Made by a program: the position numbers and the translations under genes
Part shown: positions 26,622 through 35,894 of the stretch, one piece after another
Layout: every line of letters starts with the position of its first letter
Numbering within the stretch: the first letter of the stretch is position 1
NCBI GenBank assembly: GCA_021789895.1
Contig: JAJYIU010000001.1
Coordinates: 124,001-188,000, forward strand
Reading direction: 5' to 3'
Length of the DNA: 64,000 nucleotides
From: Acidobacteriota bacterium
GTDB lineage: Bacteria > Acidobacteriota > Terriglobia > Terriglobales > SCQP01
Notes under the pieces: model-generated
The model's database searches: none
What the model was told of the DNA's origin: nothing
What the model saw: the letters and a program-made list of their open reading frames with translations, nothing else

Positions 26622-28022
26622 TCAGCCCTGTTGGGCGCGCGACACCTCGCGCCTCCGCCGCCAGCCGGGCTTTTCCACCTGGCGGCTGCGCCCCAGCGCC
26701 AGCGCTTCCGGAGAGACTTTTTCGGTGATCACGCTGCCCGCGCCGATGTAGGCGTGCTCGCCAATCTCGAGGGGCGCCACCAAGGTCGAGTTGCTGCCGA
26801 TAAAGCAATCCTCGCCGATCCGGGTCTTATGTTTCGCCCGGCCATCGTAGTTGCAGGTAATGGTCCCGGCGCCGATGTTACACCCGGCGCCAATCTCCGC
26901 GTCGCCCAGGTAAGCCAGGTGCATGGCCTTGCTGCCCGCGCCCAGCCGGGCTTTTTTCAGCTCGACGAAATTGCCGACGTGCGCTTCCGGCCCTACCCGC
27001 GCTCCTTCCCGCAGCCGGGTGAAGGGCCCGATGTGGGCGCCCGTCTCCGCGCGCGCTGCCTGCAGCACGCAATAGGGCAGCACTTCCACCCCGTCGCCGA
27101 TCTCCATATCGGTCAGGATGGCGCCGGTGCCGATGTGGCAGGCCGCGCCGATGCGGCAGCGGCCGCGCAACTCGACTCCGGCTTCGAGCACGCTATCTTC
27201 GCCGACTTCGACATCTGCATCTACCCGCACCGTTTCCGGAGCGTAAATCGTCACTCCGGCGGCCATCAGCCGCTGCGCCTCGCGCCGGCGCAGCCGGGCG
27301 TCCACTTGCGCCAGTTCTTCGCGATTGTTGATGCCCAGAATCTCGTCCGCATCCGGCAGGCGATAGGTGGCGATCTCGGCCCCGGCGCGCGCCAGTTCGC
27401 CAATGACATCGGTCAGGTAATATTCGCCGTGTGGATTATCGGTGCCGATGGCGGCGAGCGCCGGCCAGAGCCGGCTGGTTTGAAAGCCGTAAAAACCGGC
27501 GTTCAGCTCGCGGATGGCCTGTTGTTCCGGCGTGGCCACTTTGTCTTCGACAATCGCCAGTACCCTGCCGCTCCCGGGTTCGCGCACGATTCGTCCATAA
27601 GGCCGCGGCACGGCCGGTTCGGCTGTGGCCAGCGCCGCCGCCGCGCCCTGGTCCAGCAACTCCGCCAGCCTGCGAACCGTGGCGGAAGAAAGCAGCGGCA
27701 TATCGCTATAGAGCACGATCAGCCGCGGGTAGGCTTGCGCCAGTTCGCGCGCGGCGCGCACCGCATCGCCGCTGCCGGCTTGCTGCGGCTGCACCGCGCA
27801 GCGCGCCCCGGCCGCTTCTGCCTGCTCGCGCACGGGCTCGCTTTCGTTTCCGATCACCACGATCACGTCGGCCGCCTGGAATCCGGCGCCGGTTGCCGCT
27901 GCCAGCGCATGCTGCAGCAGGCTGCGTCCGCCGGCCTCGTGCAGCACCTTGGGCCGCCGCGATTTCATGCGCGTGCCTTTGCCCGCCGCCAGCAATACCA
28001 CTCCCGTCTTGGCTTGCATCAT
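26622..28022 (-). CDS. glmU: Bifunctional UDP-GlcNAc pyrophosphorylase / glucosamine-1-phosphate acetyltransferase
   Basis: Cytoplasmic enzyme of 466 residues that makes UDP-N-acetylglucosamine for peptidoglycan. The N-terminal uridylyltransferase has LAAGKGTRMKSRRPKVLH (residues 11-28), plus YSDMPLL and GEYYLTDV. The C-terminal left-handed beta-helix acetyltransferase shows hexapeptide repeats (for example EIGAGCNIGAGTITCNYDG, KHKTRIGEDCFIGSNSTLVA). The length matches the family. Start at 28022 is an ATGATG pair with GGAAG four bases before the first ATG. Followed 16 bp later by the peptidase gene. Confidence 0.96.
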   Translation of the reverse strand: MMQAKTGVVLLAAGKGTRMKSRRPKVLHEAGGRSLLQHALAAATGAGFQAADVIVVIGNESEPVREQAEAAGARCAVQPQQAGSGDAVRAARELAQAYPRLIVLYSDMPLLSSATVRRLAELLDQGAAAALATAEPAVPRPYGRIVREPGSGRVLAIVEDKVATPEQQAIRELNAGFYGFQTSRLWPALAAIGTDNPHGEYYLTDVIGELARAGAEIATYRLPDADEILGINNREELAQVDARLRRREAQRLMAAGVTIYAPETVRVDADVEVGEDSVLEAGVELRGRCRIGAACHIGTGAILTDMEIGDGVEVLPYCVLQAARAETGAHIGPFTRLREGARVGPEAHVGNFVELKKARLGAGSKAMHLAYLGDAEIGAGCNIGAGTITCNYDGRAKHKTRIGEDCFIGSNSTLVAPLEIGEHAYIGAGSVITEKVSPEALALGRSRQVEKPGWRRRREVSRAQQG

Positions 28023-28151
28023 CTTGCTTCCTTCCTCGCCGCCTCTACTATTCTCGCGCAGCAGCGCTGAAATCCCTACTGGCAGCCTGCCCCCGATGGC
28101 GTCCCGGCTGCGCTTATTTCTGCGGTCTTCAGAGTGCTAGTTTATATAGTC

Positions 28152-29555
28152 ATGCAATCCCTCCCACGGCTCGCCGCCGCCATGTTGATTGCAATGCCGT
28201 GCCTGGCTCAGGCCGCGCCGGGGCGAACGCGCGCCCCCGCGCGCCCCATCTTCTGGGCGAACCGCTATGGCGCGCGCGGCGACGCCGCTACGCTCGACAC
28301 CGCCGCCATTCAAAAGGCGCTCGATGCCGCCCGGCGGCGGCACGGCCTGGTCGCATTCCAACCCGGCATTTATCTGACCGGTGCGCTGTTCGTGAAATCG
28401 GGGACGGAATTGCGCGTCGGCCGCGGCGTCACCCTGCGCGGGATGGATACGCTGGCCGGCTATCCCCTCCTGCCCACCCGCGTCGCCGGCATCGAAATGC
28501 GCTGGCCGGCGGCGCTGATCAACGTCGTCGGGCAGCACGATGTCGCCATCGGCGGGGCGGGAACGATTGACGGCGATGGGCCGCCCTGGTGGCGCCGCTA
28601 TTGGAGATTGCGGCGGAAGTACCAGCCCGAAGGCCTGCGCTGGGCCGCCGATTACGATTGCCGCCGCCCCCGCCTGATCCAGATTTACAACTCTCGCCGG
28701 GTTACGCTCACCGGGCTGCGGCTGATCCGTTCCGGCTTCTGGACCGTGCATATCTGCTACTCCCGTCACGTGCGGGTGGACGGCCTGACGATTCGCAATA
28801 ATATCGGCGGGCGCGGGCCCAGCACCGACGGCGTGGACGTGGATTCGTCGTCCTACGTGCTGGTCGAGCGCTGTGACATTTCGAATAACGACGACGCCCT
28901 GTGCCTGAAGGCGGGGCGCGACGCCGATGGTTTGCGGGTGAACCGGCCGGCAACGCATGTGGTGATCCGCGACTGCATCGTGCGCGACAGCGCCGCCGGC
29001 TTTACCATCGGCAGCGAGACTTCCGGAGGATTCCGCGATATCGAAGTCTATGGCCTGACGGTGTTGAGCCGGGTGCGCGCGGGCATCAAATTCAAATCGG
29101 CTCACACTCGCGGCGGCGGCGCCGACGGCGTGCGCATCCACGATATTGTGCTGCGGGGCGTGCCCGTGCCCTTTGACTTCAACATGAATTGGGACCCGAA
29201 CTACAGCTACGCCCGCCTCCCTGCCATGCTCCATTCCATCCCGGCGTATTACCGCATCATCACCCGCCCGGTGCCGGCCGCCGAGGGCCTGCCGCATTTT
29301 CGCCGGGTGCGCATCTGGAATGTGCGTGCCACCGGCGCGCAACGGGCCTTTGCCGCCGCCGCTTTTCCGCAGGCGCCGATGGTGAATTTCCGCTTTCGGA
29401 ACCTGCAAATATTCGCTCGCGCCGCCGGCTCGATCCGTGACGCCCGCGACTGGACGTTTCTACATGCCCGTATTCACACCCAGGATGGCAGCCGGGTGCG
29501 GCTGGTGGATTGCCGCCATGTTCGCGGGCTGCCGCCGGCGCGTGCAGCGCATTAA
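28152..29555 (+). CDS. Secreted glycoside hydrolase family 28 with altered active-site motif
   Basis: Beta-helix protein of 467 residues with a signal peptide (MQSLPRLAAAMLIAMPCLAQ). ATG 28152 is preferred to the in-frame GTG at 28134. GH28 landmarks are FWANRYGARGDAATLDTAAIQ, STDGVDVDSS and NNDDALCLKAG, so the acid Asp cluster is kept. At the usual GHG site the sequence reads AAGFTIGSETSGG, so the His that normally lines the -1 site is absent, and RIK is replaced by GIKFKS. Pectin-type substrate likely but of a different specificity from the other two GH28 genes. It overlaps the convergent neighbour by 4 bp at their stops. Confidence 0.9.
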   Translation: MQSLPRLAAAMLIAMPCLAQAAPGRTRAPARPIFWANRYGARGDAATLDTAAIQKALDAARRRHGLVAFQPGIYLTGALFVKSGTELRVGRGVTLRGMDTLAGYPLLPTRVAGIEMRWPAALINVVGQHDVAIGGAGTIDGDGPPWWRRYWRLRRKYQPEGLRWAADYDCRRPRLIQIYNSRRVTLTGLRLIRSGFWTVHICYSRHVRVDGLTIRNNIGGRGPSTDGVDVDSSSYVLVERCDISNNDDALCLKAGRDADGLRVNRPATHVVIRDCIVRDSAAGFTIGSETSGGFRDIEVYGLTVLSRVRAGIKFKSAHTRGGGADGVRIHDIVLRGVPVPFDFNMNWDPNYSYARLPAMLHSIPAYYRIITRPVPAAEGLPHFRRVRIWNVRATGAQRAFAAAAFPQAPMVNFRFRNLQIFARAAGSIRDARDWTFLHARIHTQDGSRVRLVDCRHVRGLPPARAAH

Positions 29556-31198
29556 AGATCGCGCGCGTCCCGGTATTGGTCCGGCTGCAATCGAAATTGC
29601 CGCGCAGCGCCGGAGGGCCATGTCAGCCTGACCGATTCGCTGCCCAGTTCCGTGCCCAGCAACCCGAATAGGCGGCCGCGGCTGTCGGTGACGACCCTGG
29701 CCCGGCCGTGCAGGGTGAAAAGTTTCCGGCGGCCCAGATACAGCACCGATTGCGAGCTGCTGCTGCCGCCGGCCGGCGGCAGGCTGGCCGTCAGCAGGCG
29801 CGGCCGTGCGGTCTGGAATTCGGCTGCATCGCCCGGCGCCAGGCCGGCGCTAAATTCGGCGCGGCGTGCGCCTTCGGGCAGCCGGCAATTCCATTCCAGC
29901 CGGTTGCCGGCGCGGTGCACGCCATACAATCGCGCGCTGAACTCCACCAGCGCCAGCATGGCGGGGGAATAATCTTCGCCGGTCGTGCAGGCGCCGGTTT
30001 CCGGATCGAGCTGCTGCCCGAAAATCGGGGCATCGCGCAGCGCCCGGACCCATTGCGACATCAGGTGGGCCAGATCGGCGGCGTGGCCGTAATGTTCCAT
30101 CCAGCGCGTGGCGCGCAGCGCGGTCAATGCCTGGCTGGGGCCGCACCAACAGTTGTGCGGGGGATGGGCCTGGTAGCCGGCATCGTCGAGCGCAATCGAA
30201 GGCAACGGGTAGGGCGGCCAGAACTCGCGCGGATTGCGAATGTGGCGGGCGTAAATTTCGCCGGCCAGTTTCGGGCCGGGCACATGCTCTTCGAGCATGC
30301 GCAGCAGGGCCACGCCCCGCACGCGCACGAAACGGTTTTCCGCGTCGCGGTCGAAGAAGTCGAGCTCGCGGCGGTCGAAGCACCAGCGAAAAATGGCGCG
30401 GCGGATGAAGCCGGCCAGCGCCCGCCAGCGCTGGGCATCGCGATCGCGGCCAAGCCGCTCGGCCATGCGCGCCAGCGCCAGGCGCCCGCCGTAAACGGTG
30501 GCGGAAAGATCGGGCGCCAAATACGGCAGGCGGGGGTTGCGCGGGCAAAGACGCGCGTCCTGGTGCGGGCATTGCCAGGGCAGTCCGCGAAAGCGAGGGC
30601 TCTTATCCTGGCCGGTATCGTAGCCGCAGAAGGCCTCGCACAGCCCCGTCTTGCGGGTGTCGCGATAGCGCCGCAGCCAGCGGTCCCAGCGGGCGCAGGC
30701 GCGGTACGCCTGCCGCAGCAATCGCTCGTCGTGCAGCCATTCCGCCAGCTCGAGCGCAGTCGAGGCGATGGGGACGGCCATCTGGATCTGGCTATATTCG
30801 ATGCGGTCGCGGCGGATGGCGCAGGGCAGATAGCCGTCGGCGCGTTGCAGGCTGAGGAAGATGCGATGGTTGGCCGCGGCAATTGCAGGGTTGAAATCTT
30901 TATAAAACCAACCCTCCATCGGCCCGCATTCCAGCCAGATGCCGGGATAGCGCCCGCCTTCGATCAGCACGGGCTCGGCAAAGCGGAACAACCGGCGGCA
31001 ATTGCCCGCCAATTGGCGCACGGCGCGGTCGTAGCGCGCCTGCAGCCGGGGATGGTCGCAATGAAAGTCGGGCGCGGTGGAGGGCGCGGCCCGAAACGGT
31101 TCGGCGGCGGCCAGGCTGCCGCCCCAGGCCGCCAGCATCCGCAGCAGCCGGCGCCGCGTAGGGAGATGCGGCTGCTTATGGCCCGCCGGGTTTACCAT
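29552..31198 (-). CDS. Secreted (alpha/alpha)6-barrel glycoside hydrolase, MGH1-like
   Basis: Protein of 548 residues with a twin-arginine signal (TRRRLLRMLAAWGGSLAAAEP, residues 14-33 plus one). The core has the GH37/GH63-type alpha/alpha toroid features: WLECGPMEGWFYKDFNPAIA, SLQRADGYLP, CGYDTGQDKSPRF (which replaces the usual GxWE-SGxDNSPRW), PHNCWCGPSQALTALRATRW, and a late GACTTGEDYSPAMLALVEF. A C-terminal beta-rich tail of about 110 residues follows. Its ATG overlaps the stop of the upstream GH28 gene by seven bases (ATGGTAA), so it is translationally coupled as the third gene of the operon. The specific sugar is unknown; other possibilities are trehalase-like or uronic-acid-active hydrolases. 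Confidence 0.75.
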   Translation of the reverse strand: MVNPAGHKQPHLPTRRRLLRMLAAWGGSLAAAEPFRAAPSTAPDFHCDHPRLQARYDRAVRQLAGNCRRLFRFAEPVLIEGGRYPGIWLECGPMEGWFYKDFNPAIAAANHRIFLSLQRADGYLPCAIRRDRIEYSQIQMAVPIASTALELAEWLHDERLLRQAYRACARWDRWLRRYRDTRKTGLCEAFCGYDTGQDKSPRFRGLPWQCPHQDARLCPRNPRLPYLAPDLSATVYGGRLALARMAERLGRDRDAQRWRALAGFIRRAIFRWCFDRRELDFFDRDAENRFVRVRGVALLRMLEEHVPGPKLAGEIYARHIRNPREFWPPYPLPSIALDDAGYQAHPPHNCWCGPSQALTALRATRWMEHYGHAADLAHLMSQWVRALRDAPIFGQQLDPETGACTTGEDYSPAMLALVEFSARLYGVHRAGNRLEWNCRLPEGARRAEFSAGLAPGDAAEFQTARPRLLTASLPPAGGSSSSQSVLYLGRRKLFTLHGRARVVTDSRGRLFGLLGTELGSESVRLTWPSGAARQFRLQPDQYRDARDL

Positions 31199-32793
31199 GC
31201 CGCGCCGGGAATGGTATGCGCCGGGGCATGTCGCAGCCGCGTGTCGGGCAGCGGCCAGCTTTGCTCCACTTGGAAGCGCTCGACTGCGCGCAGCACGAAG
31301 GCCGGCGGTTGGGTTGGACGCGCGCGCACGTGAAAGAAAGAAGCGTCATCCACATCCTGTAAAACCCAGGCGGGGCGACGTTCATGGCGGTCGGCCTGGA
31401 TTTCGATATTGCTCATCGCCAGCCCGCGCACGTGCCGAATATAAAAGCCGTGCGCCGGCATGGGGCCCATCTTGCCGGGACCGGGATAGCCGCGTTCCCG
31501 CTCCGGCGGGATGATCCGCGCGTCGGCGACGACCGGGTCGGCGGCGTGCGTAATCAGAATGTCATTCATCCGCACGTCTTCAATGGCGTGTCCGGGAATG
31601 CCGCTCAGGATCGAGCACAAGCGCGGATTGGCTCCGTTGCAGGTGATGTTGGAGAGCGCGACGCGGCGCAGTACGCCAATCGGGTAGCCGGCGGGCACGC
31701 GCATGCGGCGGCCCAGGCGCAGGTAGATGGGCGCGCTGCTGATGTGGCGCATGCTCAGATTCGAGATGGTGACGTCTTCCAGGTGGGCGCCATCTACGGT
31801 TTCGAGCGCCAGCCCCTGGCAGCGTTCGAAGACGCAGTTGTTGATGGTGATGTTTTTGAAGCCGCCGGTGGATTCGGTGCCGAATTTGATGCGCCCGGTG
31901 TGCGGCCGGCGTCCGCGAGCGAAAAGCTTGAAGCTGGCATCGAGCAGCGTGCCTTCCTGGAAGCCGCCGGTGACGAAGCAGTTGACGAGGGTGACGTACT
32001 CGGTGGGGCGGGCATAGCCGAGGGCATACGAGCTTTTGAGACAGATGCCGTCGTCCCAGGGCGAGTTGACGCTGGTGTTCGAAATGCGGACGTTGCGGCA
32101 GCAGTCGATATCCATGCCGTCGCGGTTCGTATCAATCATCAGGTTATCAATCGTCAGGTTGTCCACGCCGGTGGCGAGAAGGCCGAAATGGCCGCCGTGC
32201 AGGATGGAGAAGTCGCGCAGCAGCACGTTATGGCAATTTTTCAAGCCGATGGTTTTATCGGCCACGCCGGGCTGTTTTTGATCAGGACCGGGGCCGTAGC
32301 CTTTGCTCAGGCCGCGTCCCCAGATCAGGCCGGGGCCGAGGATGGCGAGATCGTGCAAGCCCTCGCCCCATAGCAGGCTGTTGTGCCAGTGGCGATGGCC
32401 GAAATCTTCGTAATGGCCGGCGGCGGGGTTGGGCTCGGGCGGATCGTAGCCGCCGGGGGAGTTGGCGGGGGGCGGGTCGGCGGCGATCAGCGTGGCGCCT
32501 TCGCCAAGATATAAAGTGACGCGGCTGGCAAGATGGATGGAATAGCTCAAATACCTGCCGGCGGGAAAAACCACCCGGCCGCCGCCGGCGCGCGCGGCGG
32601 CGGCGATGGTGCGATTGATGGCGGCGGTGTCGAGCGCCTGTCCATCGCCGCGGGCGCCGTAATGGCGCACGTTGAACTCCGGCGCGGGCGGTTGGTTCGG
32701 GGCCACGGTGGCGCCGGCCTGCGGCCGCATGCCCATGGCCGCGGTTCCGGCGCCGGACCACTTGAGGAAATTTCTGCGAGATGCGTTTCGCAT
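31192..32793 (-). CDS. Secreted glycoside hydrolase family 28, rhamnogalacturonan-type
   Basis: Beta-helix protein of 533 residues. ATG 32793 has GGAG eight bases upstream and opens a Tat signal (MRNASRRNFLKWSGAGTAAM). The domain begins EFNVRHYGARGDGQALDTAAIN. The active-site block NRDGMDIDCCRNVRISNTSV, the acid pair WDDGICLKSS and the later KFGTESTGGFKN are typical of the GH28 subgroup found with rhamnogalacturonan-active enzymes. Second gene of a three-gene operon, 19 bp after GH106 and overlapping the next gene by 7 bp. Confidence 0.92.
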   Translation of the reverse strand: MRNASRRNFLKWSGAGTAAMGMRPQAGATVAPNQPPAPEFNVRHYGARGDGQALDTAAINRTIAAAARAGGGRVVFPAGRYLSYSIHLASRVTLYLGEGATLIAADPPPANSPGGYDPPEPNPAAGHYEDFGHRHWHNSLLWGEGLHDLAILGPGLIWGRGLSKGYGPGPDQKQPGVADKTIGLKNCHNVLLRDFSILHGGHFGLLATGVDNLTIDNLMIDTNRDGMDIDCCRNVRISNTSVNSPWDDGICLKSSYALGYARPTEYVTLVNCFVTGGFQEGTLLDASFKLFARGRRPHTGRIKFGTESTGGFKNITINNCVFERCQGLALETVDGAHLEDVTISNLSMRHISSAPIYLRLGRRMRVPAGYPIGVLRRVALSNITCNGANPRLCSILSGIPGHAIEDVRMNDILITHAADPVVADARIIPPERERGYPGPGKMGPMPAHGFYIRHVRGLAMSNIEIQADRHERRPAWVLQDVDDASFFHVRARPTQPPAFVLRAVERFQVEQSWPLPDTRLRHAPAHTIPGAAW

Positions 32794-32812
32794 GGCAAGT
32801 TCTCCAATGTTT

Positions 32813-35728
32813 TTATGACTGCAATGAATTCGGAAGGCGGGGCGCCAGCCGGACCGGGCCGAGCAGGCCGCAGGGCGGGATCTGGCGCGGCGCCCGGGCG
32901 CCATACTGGCCCCAGCGGATGCCGAAGCGCTCGGCCACCGGCTTCCAGTCGGGGCGCGGCGCCAGCCGCTGGTGCTCAATCCACAAATTCCCGACCCGCA
33001 CGATCACGCGGTTGCGCCCGGCGCGCAGTGCCGGCCCGCAGACGAGTTGGCGGCGTCCGAACCAGGCGGCGCCGAGCGCGGCGCCGTTGAGTTCCGCCTC
33101 GGCGGTTTCATGCACCCGGCCCAGATCGAGCATCCATTCGAAGGCGTCGTCCGGACGGCGCGGCAGCTCGAATTCCAGCGAGTATTCGCCCCAGCCGCTG
33201 TAGCCGCGCCCTTGCGGAAACTCGTTCCAGGAGCGCAAGCGATCAAGCCGTTGCGCCGGGCCACCGCCTAGTTGCAGCGTCCAAGGGCCGGACAGTGGAA
33301 CCGGCGCCGGCAGCTTTCGCGAGGCCGCGCCGGAAGGAGAAGGTTTCCTGGCTCCGCGCGGCGAGGGTTGGCTGCGATCGAAGCGTATGAAACAGCTCTC
33401 ATACGGTTCGAAATTCAATGCGACCTCGGTCTGCCGGGCGCGCGTCTGCCGATCGCGGGTAAAAGCGTAGTCCCATAGGCGATGCATCTTGCCGCTGATC
33501 GGCTCCATGCGCTCGGGCGCGAAATGGCCGCAGGCGAAACGGTAGCGCAGTTGCCGGGCGGCGGCGGAAATATTGGCGAGGAAATAAATTTCTTCATTTG
33601 GGGTGCGGCGATGGCAGTAGCCGACGTTGGCGCGCGCTGCTTGCAGGCCGCCCGCGGCGCCGGCCAACTCGCAATCGGGCGCGAGGCGGCGCGTGAGTTC
33701 GGCCCTGGCCTCCGGCCATCCGGCCGCATGCATGACCCACCCTTGACCGCAGCGCGCGGCGGCTCCGGCGGCAGGCGGCGCGCCGCCGCCCAATCGGGCC
33801 AGCAGTTGCCGCAATTGCGCGGCCTGGGCGGCGCGATCTTGGTATCCCGGCGCGGCGCCGGGCAGGCGGGAGATGAAAATGACGCTGCCGCCCGATTGCG
33901 CAAACTCCAGGATTTTCGCCAAAGATTCCGGCGGCATGCGCTCGACCGCGGGCAGCAGCAGAATGGACCATGCGGCGCCGCCCGCGAGCAGCCGTCCGTG
34001 TTCGACCTGCGCCTGCTGCTGCAGCGCGCGATCGTTGACGAAGTCGAAATCGTAGCCGGCGCGGCGCAGCTCCAGGTAGGGTTTGGCGCCGAGCTGCCGC
34101 TCGATTTCCTGATCCATTCGCACCGAGCCGGCGGCCAGCCGCGCATAGAGGTCGGCGAGCGGCAGATAAACTGCGATCGGATTGACCGCCTGCCCCTGCT
34201 GCAGCACGGCCGCTACTCGCTGGATGTAACTGGTCAAATGGTGGTAGTGAGGCCACCAGATGTTGTTGTGGTTGACCATGGTCGAGGCATAAAACACCCA
34301 GCCCGGACGGCCGGCCTCGGGCGGCGAGTATGAATAGCCCTGGTTGACGGCCTGCTGGATGCCGTCGAGAAATTGCGCGTCGCTGGCCGCCTTCATCATC
34401 TCCAGCGTCACCAGGTAGCGCGGCTGGCGCAGCCAGGTATAGCTCTCGCAGGAAACCACCGGTTTGGAGTAGATGTGCGCGGCTGAAGCCGCCAGGCGGC
34501 GGTGGCCGATGTCAATTCGAAAGCGGTCGGCGAACTCGCCGCTTTCGCCCTCGGGAATATCGGCGCATCCGTAGCCCTCGAGCACGTCGCCCATGGCGCC
34601 ATGCGCCTGGATGCGTGCGGTGAGGCCGCGCGCATGGCTCCAGTCGCGCAGCCGGGAGAAGAAGTTTTCAACGATCAACTCCGAGAGGGTGAGGTGATAA
34701 TCGTGGCGCACCGCGCCGGTTTCGGTTCCGCAATCCTCGATCAAGGCGGGCAGCAGCGGGATGAGATCGTAGCCGCGGCGGCGGCGGAATTCGGCCGGCA
34801 GCGCCGGAGTCCAGTCGGCGCCAAAAACCTCCAGGCTATCGCAGAAGGCGCTGGCAAAGGGCGCGGGAGGAGTTTCGGCCGCCAGCCCGCGCAAGACTTG
34901 GTCGCCGGCGGCTTCGAGGAACCAATCCATGGCGCGCCGGTTGAAGTGGTCAATCACCCAGCCCTCCATGCCCAGGGTGGGGCGCTTGACGGTTTGACGG
35001 GTGGGCGTATCGAAAAACAGCAGGATGCGCCAGCGGCCGGCGGGCAGGCGCGCGCGCAAGCGCCCGCCTGCCAGGGCGCGCGGCAGGACGCGAACCCCCG
35101 TAAGCTGCATGCGTCCGGCGGCATCGGCCGGGACGGCCAGCGCGGCAAAAGGGCGCCCGGTGTCGGCCAGTTCCGGCATGAGATTCCAATCCAGTTGACC
35201 GGGGCCGGAATCGCGCGAGCGCCAGGTTAATTTACGGGCGGCCAGCGCGGCGGGAATGAACGGACCGCCGTAGGGCCAGCCGCTGCCCAGCGTCAAGTCG
35301 AACTGCAGACCAAGGCGTCGGGCGCTGCGGACGGCGCTGCGCAGGCGCTCGAACCAGGCCGGAGAGAAATAGGGCAGGTTTACGATCCCCTGGCGGGGAT
35401 TGTCCACGGCCAGCGGATAGACGGGCTGGAGCTCGGCGCCGCGGAGACCGGCGGCGCGCATCAGCGCAAATTCCCGCTCGATTTCACCCTCTGTTACCGC
35501 ACCGCCAAACCACCACCAGCGCGTCATCGGCCGGGCAGGTTCGCCGGGGTTCAGAAACGCCTGCAGGGCGTTTGCCCGCAGGCTGGCGCGAATGTCCGCT
35601 GCTGCCCCGGACGGCGCCGGCGATGCCTGGGGCGAATACAGGTGAAGTCCCGGCGCCGCCGCCAGCGCCAGCCCGCTGCGCTTGAGAAAATCACGGCGGC
35701 GGCAGCGGCTGCGTGCATCCGCATCCAT
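32813..35728 (-). CDS. Secreted GH106-type alpha-L-rhamnosidase
   Basis: Large protein of 971 residues with a Tat signal (RCRRRDFLKRSGLALAAAPG). The N-terminal catalytic TIM-barrel fits family 106: RPMTRWWWFGGAVTEGEIE, AGLRGAELQPVYPL, FSPAWFERLRSAVRSARRLG and LTLGSGWPYGG. Later IQAHGAMGDVLEGYGCADIPEGE marks the middle of the barrel, and a C-terminal beta-sandwich with LDLGRVHETAEAELNGAALG resembles a galactose-binding fold. Such enzymes remove rhamnose from rhamnogalacturonan. First gene of the operon with GH28 and MGH1-like. Upstream sits an AACCGGTT palindrome (35765-35772), a weak regulatory candidate. Confidence 0.88.
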   Translation of the reverse strand: MDADARSRCRRRDFLKRSGLALAAAPGLHLYSPQASPAPSGAAADIRASLRANALQAFLNPGEPARPMTRWWWFGGAVTEGEIEREFALMRAAGLRGAELQPVYPLAVDNPRQGIVNLPYFSPAWFERLRSAVRSARRLGLQFDLTLGSGWPYGGPFIPAALAARKLTWRSRDSGPGQLDWNLMPELADTGRPFAALAVPADAAGRMQLTGVRVLPRALAGGRLRARLPAGRWRILLFFDTPTRQTVKRPTLGMEGWVIDHFNRRAMDWFLEAAGDQVLRGLAAETPPAPFASAFCDSLEVFGADWTPALPAEFRRRRGYDLIPLLPALIEDCGTETGAVRHDYHLTLSELIVENFFSRLRDWSHARGLTARIQAHGAMGDVLEGYGCADIPEGESGEFADRFRIDIGHRRLAASAAHIYSKPVVSCESYTWLRQPRYLVTLEMMKAASDAQFLDGIQQAVNQGYSYSPPEAGRPGWVFYASTMVNHNNIWWPHYHHLTSYIQRVAAVLQQGQAVNPIAVYLPLADLYARLAAGSVRMDQEIERQLGAKPYLELRRAGYDFDFVNDRALQQQAQVEHGRLLAGGAAWSILLLPAVERMPPESLAKILEFAQSGGSVIFISRLPGAAPGYQDRAAQAAQLRQLLARLGGGAPPAAGAAARCGQGWVMHAAGWPEARAELTRRLAPDCELAGAAGGLQAARANVGYCHRRTPNEEIYFLANISAAARQLRYRFACGHFAPERMEPISGKMHRLWDYAFTRDRQTRARQTEVALNFEPYESCFIRFDRSQPSPRGARKPSPSGAASRKLPAPVPLSGPWTLQLGGGPAQRLDRLRSWNEFPQGRGYSGWGEYSLEFELPRRPDDAFEWMLDLGRVHETAEAELNGAALGAAWFGRRQLVCGPALRAGRNRVIVRVGNLWIEHQRLAPRPDWKPVAERFGIRWGQYGARAPRQIPPCGLLGPVRLAPRLPNSLQS

Positions 35729-35894
35729 GTCAGCGAAGGTAGCACAAAGCCCGGCCGGCGACTAAACCGGTTGCGCTGCCGGAGGCCGAACTGCATCGAA
35801 CGGCAGCGACAGACATGGTTGACCGATGCGCGTGCAGGCTGCTCCCGGCCGATTTTGCTTGCCCGTTTTACCGCCGCATGCGAGTCTCGACCCG

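Noticed and set aside
35765-35772. AACCGGTT palindrome upstream of the GH106 operon as a LacI operator
   Set aside because: Symmetry stops after eight bases and no clear promoter boxes are next to it; too weak to list as an operator.
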